DNA of 64,000 bases from NCBI RefSeq assembly GCF_041431415.1, contig NZ_CP107845.1:4340001-4404000 (forward strand), given 5' to 3'. Shown here piece after piece: positions 50,164-60,491 of the stretch; position 1 is the first letter of the stretch; the number at the start of each line of letters is the position of its first letter. A program made the position numbers and the translations under genes. The stretch comes from Streptomyces sp. NBC_00513 (GTDB lineage Bacteria; Actinomycetota; Actinomycetes; Streptomycetales; Streptomycetaceae). The notes beneath the pieces were generated by a model. The model was not told the origin of the DNA. It did not search any database and was given only the letters and a program-made list of their open reading frames with translations.

Positions 50164-51465
50164 GTGAAGGGCCGTTACCTGAGCCTGGCCGCGACCGGGG
50201 CCGCGCTGTGCCTGACCACGACGCTGACCGGTTGCGGATCCGTGTCGGCGCTCACCGGGGACAACGAGGTGACCCTCCGGGTCGTGGCGGCCGACTACGG
50301 CGACAATCCGCAGAACTCCTCGACCGGCTACTGGAAGGGCCTCGCCGAGAAGTTCCAGAAGGACCACCCGGGCGTCAAGGTCGAGGTCAGCGTCTACTCC
50401 TGGACCGAGGTCGACGCGAAGGTCGCCGAGATGGTCAAGGCGAACAAGGCCCCCGACATCGCCCAGATCGGCGCTTACGCCGACTACGCCGAGGCGGACA
50501 AGCTCTACACCGCCGACGAGCTGCTCTCCGTGCAGACCGAGGCCGACTTCCTCGCCCCGCTCGCCGACGCCGGCAAGCACAAGCGCACCCAGTACGGCCT
50601 GCCCTTCGTGGCCAGCACCCGACTGCTCTTCTACAACGAGAAGATGCTCACGGACGCGGGCGTGCTGGCGAAGGACGCCAAGGGCGGCTGGCAGCCGAAG
50701 AGCTGGGCGGAGCTGGAGGCGGCCGCCAAGAAGCTCAAGGGCAACGGCGTCCCCACCCCCTTCGCGCTGCCGCTCGGCCGCGAGGAGGCCCAGGCGGAGA
50801 CGATGAACTGGCTCCTCGCGGGCGGAGGCGGCTACACCGACAACGAGGAGAACTACTCGATCGACTCCGCGGAGAACGTCAAGACGCTGGAGTTCCTGCG
50901 CGACAAGCTGGTCGGCCAGGGCCTGACCGGCTCCGTCGAGCCGGGCAAGTACGACCGCCAGGGCGCCTTCGACGCCTTCACCCGGGGCGAGGTCGGCATG
51001 CTCAACGGCCACCCCACGCTGATCAAGCAGGCCACCGCGAAGGGCCTCAAGTTCGGCATGGTGCCCATGCCCACGGTCGACGGCACCGAGCACTCCGCCA
51101 TGGGCGTCGCCGACTGGGTGATGGCCTTCAAGAACGGCCACAAGAAGGAGTCCGGGCAGTTCCTCGACTTCCTGTACGAGGCCGACAACGTGACCTCCTT
51201 CACCAACCAGTACGGCCTGCTGCCCGTCACCACCAGCGGCTTCCGGGCCATGCAGAACGCCACTGGCGGCTCCGCCCCGCAGCTGAAGACCTTCCTGGCG
51301 GCCCTGCCCACCTCGAAGCTGTACCCGGTCGGCAAGAAGTCCTGGGCGGGCGTCAGCGAGGACGTGAAGAAGAACATCGGCTCGACCGTCAAGCCCGGCG
51401 GCAACCCCGAGAAGGTCCTCGGCGAGATCGCCCAGTCCGCGCGGAAGGCGGACGGGGACCAGTGA
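50164..51465 (+). CDS. ABC transporter sugar-binding lipoprotein (orphan)
   Basis: 433 residues from GTG 50164. Lipobox TTLTGC (Cys24). Family 1 extracellular solute-binding fold: VTLRVVAADYGDNPQNSSTG, KVEVSVYSWTEVDAKVAEMV, APDIAQIGAYADYAEADKLY, and PFVASTRLLFYNEKMLTDAG. C-terminal helices include SAMGVADWVMAFKNGHKKES. The substrate is unknown, but the context (nagK-nagA and a DasR-like box) suggests an amino sugar or chito-oligosaccharide. No permease or ATPase gene is adjacent, so it must use permeases elsewhere and probably MsiK, encoded in the same window. Confidence 0.88.
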   Translation: MKGRYLSLAATGAALCLTTTLTGCGSVSALTGDNEVTLRVVAADYGDNPQNSSTGYWKGLAEKFQKDHPGVKVEVSVYSWTEVDAKVAEMVKANKAPDIAQIGAYADYAEADKLYTADELLSVQTEADFLAPLADAGKHKRTQYGLPFVASTRLLFYNEKMLTDAGVLAKDAKGGWQPKSWAELEAAAKKLKGNGVPTPFALPLGREEAQAETMNWLLAGGGGYTDNEENYSIDSAENVKTLEFLRDKLVGQGLTGSVEPGKYDRQGAFDAFTRGEVGMLNGHPTLIKQATAKGLKFGMVPMPTVDGTEHSAMGVADWVMAFKNGHKKESGQFLDFLYEADNVTSFTNQYGLLPVTTSGFRAMQNATGGSAPQLKTFLAALPTSKLYPVGKKSWAGVSEDVKKNIGSTVKPGGNPEKVLGEIAQSARKADGDQ

Positions 51466-51529
51466 CGCCCGCGCCGCACCGCCCCGGGGCCGCCGGGGCG
51501 GTGTCGGTGGCCGGCGTTAATCTGGCCGT

Positions 51530-51766
51530 ATGACGGACGACGGGCGGTTGACGGCCACCGAGGCCGCCGTGCTCGCGTACGAGGGACGTACCTGGTCGGG
51601 GCCCGGCGCCAAGGAGCGGGCCATCCGCGAAGGACTGGGCATGCCCCCCGTCCGGTACTACCAGCTGCTCAACGCCCTGATGGACGATCCGCGGGCACTG
51701 GAGCACGCCCCCGGCACGGTCAACCGACTCCGCAGGATCCGCGAAGCGCAGCGGGCCCGGCGATAG
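51530..51766 (+). CDS. DUF3263-family small helical protein
   Basis: 78 residues. Sequence begins MTDDGRLTATEAAVLAYEGR TWSG, then GPGAKERAIREGLGMPPVRY YQLLNALMDD. The PVRYYQLLNAL helix-turn-helix-like arrangement (a region 4-type HTH) is the DUF3263 signature. A DNA-binding or sigma-interacting role is possible but not shown. It lies between the sugar-binding gene and otsB, 33 bases upstream of otsB, so it is likely to be co-transcribed with otsB. Confidence 0.85.
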   Translation: MTDDGRLTATEAAVLAYEGRTWSGPGAKERAIREGLGMPPVRYYQLLNALMDDPRALEHAPGTVNRLRRIREAQRARR

Positions 51767-51799
51767 CCGTCCCACGACCGGACCGTTAGGGTCGTCCCC

Positions 51800-52651
51800 A
51801 TGGGGAGCCACCCGCACGATCTGCCGATGCCCGTGCCCGCCACAGCCGCCGGACGCGAGGGGCTCGAAGCCCTGCTCCGCGCACCGCGCCGGTCCGTCGT
51901 CGCCCTCGACTTCGACGGCACCCTCGCCGACATCGTTCCCGACCCCGACCAGGCCCGCGCGCACCCGGACGCCGTACCGGCGCTGGCCGCGCTCGCCCCC
52001 GAGGTGGCCGCCGTCGCCGTCGTCACCGGCAGGCCCGCCGGGGTCGCCGTCCGCTACGGCGGGTTCGCCGGCGTCCCCGGACTGGAGCACCTGGTGGTGC
52101 TCGGGCACTACGGGGCCGAGCGGTGGGACGCCGTCACCGGCATCGTGCACGCGCCCGCCGAACACCCCGGGGTGGCGGCCGTACGCGCCGAACTCCCGGG
52201 CTTCCTGGAGTCCATCGGGGCCTGGCGCGGCACCTGGATCGAGGAGAAGGGCCAGGCGCTGGCCGTCCACACCCGCAGGGCCGCCGACCCGGAAGCGGCC
52301 TTCGCCGCGCTCCGCGAGCCCCTCGCCGACCTCGCGGCCCGACACGGGCTGATGGTCGAGCCGGGCCGGGCCGTGCTGGAGCTGCGACCGCCCGGCATGG
52401 ACAAGGGCGTCGCCCTCACCGAGTACCTCGCGGAGGTGGGCGCCGAGGCGGTGCTCTACGCCGGGGACGACCTCGGGGACCTCGCCGCCTACGCCGCCGT
52501 CGAGAAGCGCCGCGCCGACGGACTGCCCGGGCTGCTCGTCGCCAGCGGCTCCGAGGTGCCCGAACTCGCCTCCCGCGCCGACCTCGTCCTCCCCGGCCCC
52601 GGACAGGTCGCCGCCCTCCTCGCGACGCTGGCCGCGACCCTGCGCGCCTGA
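51800..52651 (+). CDS. otsB: Trehalose-6-phosphate phosphatase
   Basis: 283 residues. HAD fold: motif I VVALDFDGTLADIVPDPDQA (nucleophile Asp), motif II VAVVTGRPAGVAVRYGG, motif III Lys in PPGMDKGVALTEYL, motif IV AVLYAGDDLGDLAAYAAV. The cap domain carries the T6P-binding GTWIEEKGQALAVHTRRA. It completes trehalose synthesis from T6P. It is convergent with otsA, which lies directly downstream on the opposite strand, an arrangement also found in S. coelicolor. Confidence 0.94.
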   Translation: MGSHPHDLPMPVPATAAGREGLEALLRAPRRSVVALDFDGTLADIVPDPDQARAHPDAVPALAALAPEVAAVAVVTGRPAGVAVRYGGFAGVPGLEHLVVLGHYGAERWDAVTGIVHAPAEHPGVAAVRAELPGFLESIGAWRGTWIEEKGQALAVHTRRAADPEAAFAALREPLADLAARHGLMVEPGRAVLELRPPGMDKGVALTEYLAEVGAEAVLYAGDDLGDLAAYAAVEKRRADGLPGLLVASGSEVPELASRADLVLPGPGQVAALLATLAATLRA

Positions 52652-52674
52652 CGACCCCGGCGGCCGCCGCCCGC

Positions 52675-54108
52675 TCACGCGTCCCGCAGGGTGTCCAACT
52701 GGGCGCGGAACCAGCGGGCCGGGGGAAGGGCCGTCGCGGCGGCGGCCAGCCGCTTGGTGCGCTCCGTCCGCTCCGACCTCGGCATCGTCAGCGCCAGGTG
52801 CAGCGCCTGCGCCGTCTGCGTCACGTCGAACGGATTGACCGTCAGCGCGTCGTCGCCCAGCTCCCCGAACGCCCCCGCACCCGTGGACAGGACCAGGGCG
52901 ACGCCCCGCTCCGAGACCACCGGGATCTCCTTCGCCACCAGGTTCATGCCGTCCCGCACCGGGTTGACCAGCGCGACGTCCGCCAGCCGGTAGGCCGCCA
53001 GGGAACGCGCGAAGTCGTCCTCCACCGACACCAGCACCGGCGTCCAGTCCTCCGTGCCGAACTCCGCGTTGATCTCCGCGGCGAGCTCCGCGACCGCCTC
53101 CGTGTACGACCGGTACACCGCGAGGTCCTGCCGCGAGGGGTACGCCGACGCCAGGTGCACCACCTTGCCCACCCACTCGGGGCGGGTGGCGAGCAGCTCC
53201 CGGTAGGCCAGCAGACCGCGCAGGATGTTCTTCGACAGCTCCGTGCGGTCCACCCGCACGATCGTCTTGAGGTCGCCGACCTCCGCGCGCAGCGCCGCCA
53301 GCTTCGCGTCCACCTCCGGGCGGTGGGCCAGCGCCCGCAGCTCCTCGCCGTCCACGCCCAGCCCGAAGACCGCCACCTCGGTGCTCCGCTGCGGCCAGAT
53401 CGAGTACCGGCGGTGCTCGACCCTCGTGCCGTGCACCTGTGCCCTGCCCCACGCGTCGTCCAGCTCCATGGACCCCAGGAACGCCGCCGCCCACTCCTGG
53501 GTGTGGAAGCCGAGCAGGTCCGCGCCGAGCATGCCCCAGGACAGTTCCTCGACCACGTACTGCGGGAGGATCCGCAGGGAGTCCGGCGAGGCCCACGGGG
53601 TGTGCGTGAAGTGCGCGATCCGCAGGTCCGGCCGCAGGACCCGCAGCATGCCCGGCACCAGCGCCAGGTGGTAGTCCTGCACCAGCACCGACGCGCCCTC
53701 GCCGGCCTCCTCCGCGAGCGCCTCCGCGAAGGCCCGGTTGTAGGCGCCGTACGACTCCCAGAGCCGCCGGAACTCGGCGTCGAAGGCCGGCTCGCGCGGG
53801 ATGTCGTACAGGTGGTGGTGGGTGAACCAGAGCACCGAGTTCGCGATGCCGTTGTACGCGTCGTCGTACACCGCCGGATCGATGTCCAGCATCCGGACCC
53901 CGGGCTCGGACACGCCCCGACGCACCGCCTCCCGGTCCGCGTCCGACAGCGCCGCGCAGATCCACACCGTCTCCGGCTGCTCCGCGAGGGCGGCGGAGAG
54001 CCCGGAGACCAGACCGCCCCCGCCGCGCCGGGTGTCGAGGGTGCCGTCGTCGGCGAGGGAGTACGAGAGCGGGCCGCGATTCGCGGCGACGAGTACCTGA
54101 GAAGCCAT
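52675..54108 (-). CDS. otsA: Trehalose-6-phosphate synthase (GT20)
   Basis: 477 residues. GT-B fold: VLVAANRGPLSYSLADDGTL with GGGLVSGL, acceptor-site ALVPGMLRVLRPDLRIAHFT then HTPWASPD, and the donor half with VRVDRTELSKNILRGLLAYR and NPVRDGMNLVAKE. It joins UDP- or GDP-glucose with glucose-6-P to give T6P. The N-terminus is complete. Neighbours otsB (convergent) and gpgS (same strand, upstream) point to an osmoprotectant cluster making trehalose and glucosylglycerate. Confidence 0.94.
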   Translation of the reverse strand: MASQVLVAANRGPLSYSLADDGTLDTRRGGGGLVSGLSAALAEQPETVWICAALSDADREAVRRGVSEPGVRMLDIDPAVYDDAYNGIANSVLWFTHHHLYDIPREPAFDAEFRRLWESYGAYNRAFAEALAEEAGEGASVLVQDYHLALVPGMLRVLRPDLRIAHFTHTPWASPDSLRILPQYVVEELSWGMLGADLLGFHTQEWAAAFLGSMELDDAWGRAQVHGTRVEHRRYSIWPQRSTEVAVFGLGVDGEELRALAHRPEVDAKLAALRAEVGDLKTIVRVDRTELSKNILRGLLAYRELLATRPEWVGKVVHLASAYPSRQDLAVYRSYTEAVAELAAEINAEFGTEDWTPVLVSVEDDFARSLAAYRLADVALVNPVRDGMNLVAKEIPVVSERGVALVLSTGAGAFGELGDDALTVNPFDVTQTAQALHLALTMPRSERTERTKRLAAAATALPPARWFRAQLDTLRDA

Positions 54109-54153
54109 GCGCCGAACCTAGCCCGACCGGAACCCGCTCAAACGTCCGGTTCG

Positions 54154-55164
54154 TCACGCCACCCGGCGGCCCGCGTACTCCTTGACCTCGATCATCGGCG
54201 GCCGTTCCTCGGTGTCGACGGCGTACGTCCGCGGCACGAAGCCGTCCGGGCCCCGCTCGAACTGCGTCAGTTCCGGCCGTACGAGGTGCCCGCGCGACAG
54301 ACGCAGTTGCGCCGTCCGGTAGATCGCCGCGGCCATCCGGCCGAGCGCCTGACCGTCCTGGTGCCGATGCACCCGTACGCCGACGTCCACCTGGGCCAGC
54401 GCGTCCAGTCCGACCGTGTGCAGCGCGTCCACCAGCAGCCCCAGCTCGACGCCGTAGCCGACGGGGAACGGCAGCCGCTCCAGCAGCGACCGGCGCACCG
54501 CGTACTCGCCGCCCAGCGGCTGGACGAAGCCCGCCAACCGCGGCCAGTGCAGGTTGAGCAACGGGCGGGCCACCAGCTCGGTGACCCGGCCGCCCTGGCC
54601 GGGCGCGTCACCGAGCGGGCGGTCGTACATCGCCTTCACGAACTGCACCTCGGGATCCGTCAGCAGCGGGCCGACGATCCCGGACACGAAGGAGGCCGAG
54701 AAGTCACGCAGGTCGGCGTCCACGAAGCAGACGACGTCGCCGGTCGTGGCCAGCAGCGAGCGCCACAGCACCTCGCCCTTGCCGGGCAGGGCCGGCATCC
54801 GCGGCAGGATCTCGTCGCGGTGCACCACGCGGGCGCCGGCCTTCGCGGCCACCTCGGCCGTCCGGTCGCGGGAGCCCGAGTCGACGACCACCAGCTCGTC
54901 CACCAGCGGCGTCCCCGGCCCCTCGATCAGCTCGCGGCGGATCACCTCGACGATCTCGCCGACCGTGGCTTCCTCGTCGAGCGCGGGCAGCACCACACTG
55001 ACCGTGGTGCCCGCCGCCCGTTTCCGGTCGAGCAGCTGGTCGAGCGGTCGATCGGCAGCGGACCAGGAGCGCTCGGCCAGCCAGCGCTCCACCTCTTCCA
55101 GCACTTTCGGCACTCCCTGATGGGTCGGTCGATCGTCGGCGGTTTGGGGCGAAATGTGATCCAT
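54154..55164 (-). CDS. gpgS: Glucosyl-3-phosphoglycerate synthase
   Basis: 336 residues. GT-A fold, family GT81: N-terminal VSVVLPALDEEATVGEIVEV, DXD-type metal site TTGDVVCFVDADLRDFSASF, acceptor/donor elements FVKAMYDRPLGDAPGQGGRV and GGEYAVRRSLLERLPFPVGY. It transfers glucose from NDP-glucose to 3-phosphoglycerate, the first step to glucosylglycerate and (in mycobacteria) methylglucose lipopolysaccharide. The phosphatase GpgP is not in the window. The gene is divergent from the SAM-riboswitch leader. Confidence 0.88.
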   Translation of the reverse strand: MDHISPQTADDRPTHQGVPKVLEEVERWLAERSWSAADRPLDQLLDRKRAAGTTVSVVLPALDEEATVGEIVEVIRRELIEGPGTPLVDELVVVDSGSRDRTAEVAAKAGARVVHRDEILPRMPALPGKGEVLWRSLLATTGDVVCFVDADLRDFSASFVSGIVGPLLTDPEVQFVKAMYDRPLGDAPGQGGRVTELVARPLLNLHWPRLAGFVQPLGGEYAVRRSLLERLPFPVGYGVELGLLVDALHTVGLDALAQVDVGVRVHRHQDGQALGRMAAAIYRTAQLRLSRGHLVRPELTQFERGPDGFVPRTYAVDTEERPPMIEVKEYAGRRVA

Positions 55165-55303
55165 CTCGCCGTTCGGACGGCTGTCTCAACCGCCCGGGGC
55201 TTCGGTTACAGTCTTGAACAACGCGATGGACCACCGCATGCCGGGGGTCCGCGTGTACAAACGCCCGGGCCCGCCATGGAGTGCGTCACCCGGTGCCATA
55301 CCG

Positions 55304-55457
55304 CTCATCCAGAGGGGCAGAGGGACACGGCCCGTTGAAGCCCCGGCAACCCTCCAGTCGGTCTCGCGATCACGCACATCCGCTGCGTCAGCGAGGTCCC
55401 CGGCTAGGGAAGGTGCCAATTCCGTCTCATGGCGAAGTGCGCCATGGGGAAGATGAG
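55304..55457 (+). ncRNA. SAM-I (S-box) riboswitch controlling metM-metO
   Basis: P1 is formed by CTCATC (55304-55309) and GATGAG (55452-55457). The P2 kink-turn region reads CAGAGGGGCAGAGGGAC then GGCCCGTTGAAGCCCCGGCA, with ACCCTCC on the 3' side; these are the hallmark S-box elements. The J3/4-P3 side carries GGTGCCAATTCCG, the conserved core sequence. The 3' strand of P1 runs into AGGAG (55456-55460), which lies upstream of the metM start. This fits control by sequestering the ribosome binding site when SAM is bound, although a terminator is not excluded. SAM-IV looks less likely because P2/P3 follow the SAM-I order. Confidence 0.93.
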
Positions 55458-55476
55458 GAGAAAGGGCCTCGCCATC

Positions 55477-56760
55477 ATGGCTGCACAGACCGTCGCAACC
55501 TCTGCCGAAACCGTAGATCTCGGACCCGCCACCGGCCTTTCCTGCCGCGAGTGCGCCACCCGCTTCGAACTCGGTCCGATCTTCGCCTGCGCCGAGTGTT
55601 TCGGACCGCTCGAAGTCGCCTACGACCTGCCGACCGGTGACCCCGAGGCGCTGCGCGCCGCGATCGAGGCCGGTCCGAACAACATCTGGCGCTACGCGCC
55701 GCTGCTGCCCGTCCCGGCGGACGTGGCCTCCAAGCCGAGCCTGAACCCCGGCTTCACCAAGCTCGTGGACGCCGAGAACCTGGCCAAGGAGCTGGGCGTC
55801 ACCGGCAAGCTCTACGTCAAGGACGACTCCGGCAACCCGACGCACTCCTTCAAGGACCGCGTCGTCGCCATCGCCGTCGAGGCCGCCCGCGCCTTCGGCT
55901 TCACCACCCTCTCCTGCTCCTCCACGGGCAACCTGGCCGGAGCCGTCGGCGCCGCGGCCGCCCGCGCCGGCTTCCGGTCCTGCGTGTTCATCCCGCACGA
56001 CCTGGAGCAGGGCAAGGTCGTCATGGCCGGTGTCTACGGTGGCGACCTGGTCGGCATCGAGGGCAACTACGACGACGTCAACCGCTTCTGCTCCGAGCTC
56101 ATCGGCGACCCGCTCGGCGAGGGCTGGGGCTTCGTCAACGTCAACCTGCGCCCGTACTACGGCGAGGGCTCCAAGACCCTCGCGTACGAGATCTGCGAGC
56201 AGCTCGGCTGGCGGCTGCCCGACCAGATCGTCATCCCGATCGCGTCCGGCTCGCAGCTGACGAAGATCGACAAGGGTCTCCAGGAACTGATCAGGCTCGG
56301 CCTGGTCGAGGACAGGCCGTACAAGATCTTCGGCGCCCAGGCCGAGGGCTGCTCGCCCGTCTCCACCGCCTTCAAGGCCGGCCACGAGGTGGTCCGCCCG
56401 CAGAAGCCGAACACCATCGCCAAGTCCCTCGCGATCGGCAACCCGGCCGACGGCCCGTACGTCCTGGACATCGCCCGCCGCACCGGCGGCTACGTGGAGG
56501 ACGTCAACGACGAGCAGGTCGTCGAGGCCATCAAGATCCTCGCGCAGACCGAGGGCATCTTCGCCGAGACCGCGGGCGGCGTGACCGTCGGCGTGACGAA
56601 GAAGCTCATCGACAACGGGCAGCTCGACCCCGCGCTGACCACGGTCATCCTGAACACGGGTGACGGTCTCAAGACCCTGGAGGCGGTGGCCGCGGACAGC
56701 GGGCAGACCGCCACCATCCGCCCGAGCCTGGACGCGTTCCGCGCCGCCGGCCTGGCCTGA
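55477..56760 (+). CDS. metM: Threonine-synthase-like PLP enzyme; probable homocysteine synthase MetM
   Basis: 427 residues from ATG 55477, the first start beyond the riboswitch; ATG 55429 lies inside the aptamer. An N-terminal zinc-ribbon (Cys23, Cys26, Cys38, Cys41 in CREC...CAEC) precedes the PLP fold II domain. PLP Lys126 lies in GNPTHSFKDRVVAIAV; the phosphate-binding CSSTGNLAGAVGAAAARAG and the VIPIASGSQLTKIDKGLQE site follow. By sequence this is threonine synthase (O-phosphohomoserine to Thr). The SAM riboswitch and the adjacent carrier gene indicate methionine synthesis, and Streptomyces has a separate thrC with hom and thrB. I therefore favour MetM, which sulfurates O-phosphohomoserine to homocysteine. 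Confidence 0.88.
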   Translation: MAAQTVATSAETVDLGPATGLSCRECATRFELGPIFACAECFGPLEVAYDLPTGDPEALRAAIEAGPNNIWRYAPLLPVPADVASKPSLNPGFTKLVDAENLAKELGVTGKLYVKDDSGNPTHSFKDRVVAIAVEAARAFGFTTLSCSSTGNLAGAVGAAAARAGFRSCVFIPHDLEQGKVVMAGVYGGDLVGIEGNYDDVNRFCSELIGDPLGEGWGFVNVNLRPYYGEGSKTLAYEICEQLGWRLPDQIVIPIASGSQLTKIDKGLQELIRLGLVEDRPYKIFGAQAEGCSPVSTAFKAGHEVVRPQKPNTIAKSLAIGNPADGPYVLDIARRTGGYVEDVNDEQVVEAIKILAQTEGIFAETAGGVTVGVTKKLIDNGQLDPALTTVILNTGDGLKTLEAVAADSGQTATIRPSLDAFRAAGLA

Positions 56761-56793
56761 CCCTCCCCCGTACTCCGGAAAGGCAGTAGCGCC

Positions 56794-57072
56794 ATGAGCG
56801 TCAACGTCCGCATCCCCACCATCCTGCGCACCTACACCGGCGGCCGGGCCGAGGTGTCCGCCGAGGGCGCGACCCTCTCCCAGGTCATCGAGTCCCTGGA
56901 GAAGAGCCACCCGGGCATCGCCGCCCGCGTCCTGGACGACCAGGGCAAGCTGCGCCGCTTCGTGAACGTCTACGTCAACGACGACGACGTGCGCTTCGAG
57001 GGCGGGCTGCAGACGGCGACGCCCGACGGCGCCGGCATCTCGATCATTCCGGCGGTCGCGGGCGGCTGCTGA
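56794..57072 (+). CDS. metO: MoaD/ThiS-family sulfur carrier protein MetO
   Basis: 92 residues. Beta-grasp fold: VRIPTILRTYTGGRAEVSAE, helix LSQVIESLEKSHPGIAARVL, and LRRFVNVYVNDDDVRFEGGL then ISIIPAVAGGC. The C-terminus is Gly90-Gly91-Cys92, so the usual terminal diglycine is capped by Cys. A protease must remove Cys92 before adenylation and thiocarboxylation, as with other capped carriers. The carrier would donate sulfur to the reaction catalysed by the upstream enzyme. It lies 33 bases after metM, in the same transcript, and a terminator follows. Confidence 0.87.
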   Translation: MSVNVRIPTILRTYTGGRAEVSAEGATLSQVIESLEKSHPGIAARVLDDQGKLRRFVNVYVNDDDVRFEGGLQTATPDGAGISIIPAVAGGC

Positions 57073-57144
57073 CCCGTCCGGACTTCCGCCGACGGACTTC
57101 CGCGGGGACTTCCCCCGAGGGTCGTGCGTCGACAAGAGCAAACC

Positions 57145-57182
57145 GAATTGCCCCTTCCGCCGATAAGCGGAGGGGGCAATTC
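57145..57182 (+). terminator. metM-metO terminator
   Basis: Arms 57145-57160 and 57167-57182 (GAATTGCCCCTTCCGC / GCGGAGGGGGCAATTC), 16 bp with one mismatch, loop CGATAA, followed by TGGTTGATT. Confidence 0.85.
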
Positions 57183-59657
<2,475 letters not shown>

Positions 59658-59693
59658 TCCGCCTCCGGCAGATCGGCAGTTCCGTTCGCGTTC

Positions 59694-59726
59694 CGAAGGC
59701 GGCACCCCGCGGGGGTGCCGCCTTCG
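59694..59726 (+). terminator. groEL2 terminator
   Basis: Perfect 15-bp arms CGAAGGCGGCACCCC (59694-59708) / GGGGTGCCGCCTTCG (59712-59726), 3-nt loop, 37 bases after the stop. Confidence 0.93.
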
Positions 59727-59785
59727 GGCGTTCCGCGGGGCGGACGCGGGGGCGTCGGGAGCGCCGCGGGTGGTTGACTGGACGG

Positions 59786-60385
59786 ATGACTGACGTGTTC
59801 ATCAAGATCTGTGGGTTGCGGACCGCGCGGGACGTCGACACCGCCGTCGATGCCGGGGCCGACGCCGTCGGGTTCGTCTTCGCGCCCGGCAGCCCGCGTA
59901 CGGTCGACGCCGCCGGCGCGCGCGAGCTCGCCGCCCGGGTGCCGGCCGGGGTCCTCACGGTCGGGGTGTTCCGCGGGCAGTCGGTGGAGGAGGTCGGGCG
60001 GCTGACGCGGGAGAGCGGGGTGCGCTCCGTACAACTGCACGGTGACGAGGGGCCCGAGTACTACGAGGAACTGCGCGCGGAGGGCCGGACGCTGATCCGC
60101 GCGACGGCCGCCGCCGTCGCCGCCGCGGGGGAGTACGGCGAGGACCTGCTGCTGATCGACGCACCGGACCCGGGCTCGGGCAAACCGTGGAACTGGGGCT
60201 CGGCGGAGTTCACCGCACCCGAGGGACGCTGGCTCCTGGCGGGCGGGCTGACCCCGGGCACCGTGCGCGAGGCGCTGGTGACCACCGGGGCGTGGGGCGT
60301 GGACGTGTCCAGCGGGGTGGAACGGGAGCGCGGGGTCAAGTCCCCGGAGCTGATCCGTGCGTTCATCGAGGCCGCGCGGGGCTGA
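59786..60385 (+). CDS. trpF: Phosphoribosylanthranilate isomerase
   Basis: 199 residues from ATG 59786; ATG 59774 adds four residues. TIM-barrel with the catalytic Cys9 in DVFIKICGLRTARDVDTAVD and GADAVGFVFAPGSPRTVDAA. Further conserved strands are LTVGVFRGQSVEEVGRL, SVQLHGDEGPEYYEEL, catalytic-Asp strand LLLIDAPDPGSGKPWNWGSA and phosphate-binding WLLAGGLTPGTVREAL and VDVSSGVERERGVKSPELIR. It isomerises PRA to CdRP in tryptophan synthesis. Streptomyces usually relies on the bifunctional PriA for both HisA and TrpF steps, so a separate intact trpF, without other trp genes, is notable. Confidence 0.88.
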   Translation: MTDVFIKICGLRTARDVDTAVDAGADAVGFVFAPGSPRTVDAAGARELAARVPAGVLTVGVFRGQSVEEVGRLTRESGVRSVQLHGDEGPEYYEELRAEGRTLIRATAAAVAAAGEYGEDLLLIDAPDPGSGKPWNWGSAEFTAPEGRWLLAGGLTPGTVREALVTTGAWGVDVSSGVERERGVKSPELIRAFIEAARG

Positions 60386-60491
60386 CCCGAGGCGGCGCAC
60401 CCCGGCGCAGACCGTTGCCGAACGAAGTCACGTGATTACTCTCGGCAAGATTCATGTGTGCGGGTACAGGTCGGATGGGCATGCCACAGGC

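Noticed and set aside
55165..55303. SAM-IV riboswitch instead of SAM-I
   Set aside because: The order of helices and GTTGAAGCCCCGGCA / GGTGCCAATTCCG blocks follow SAM-I.
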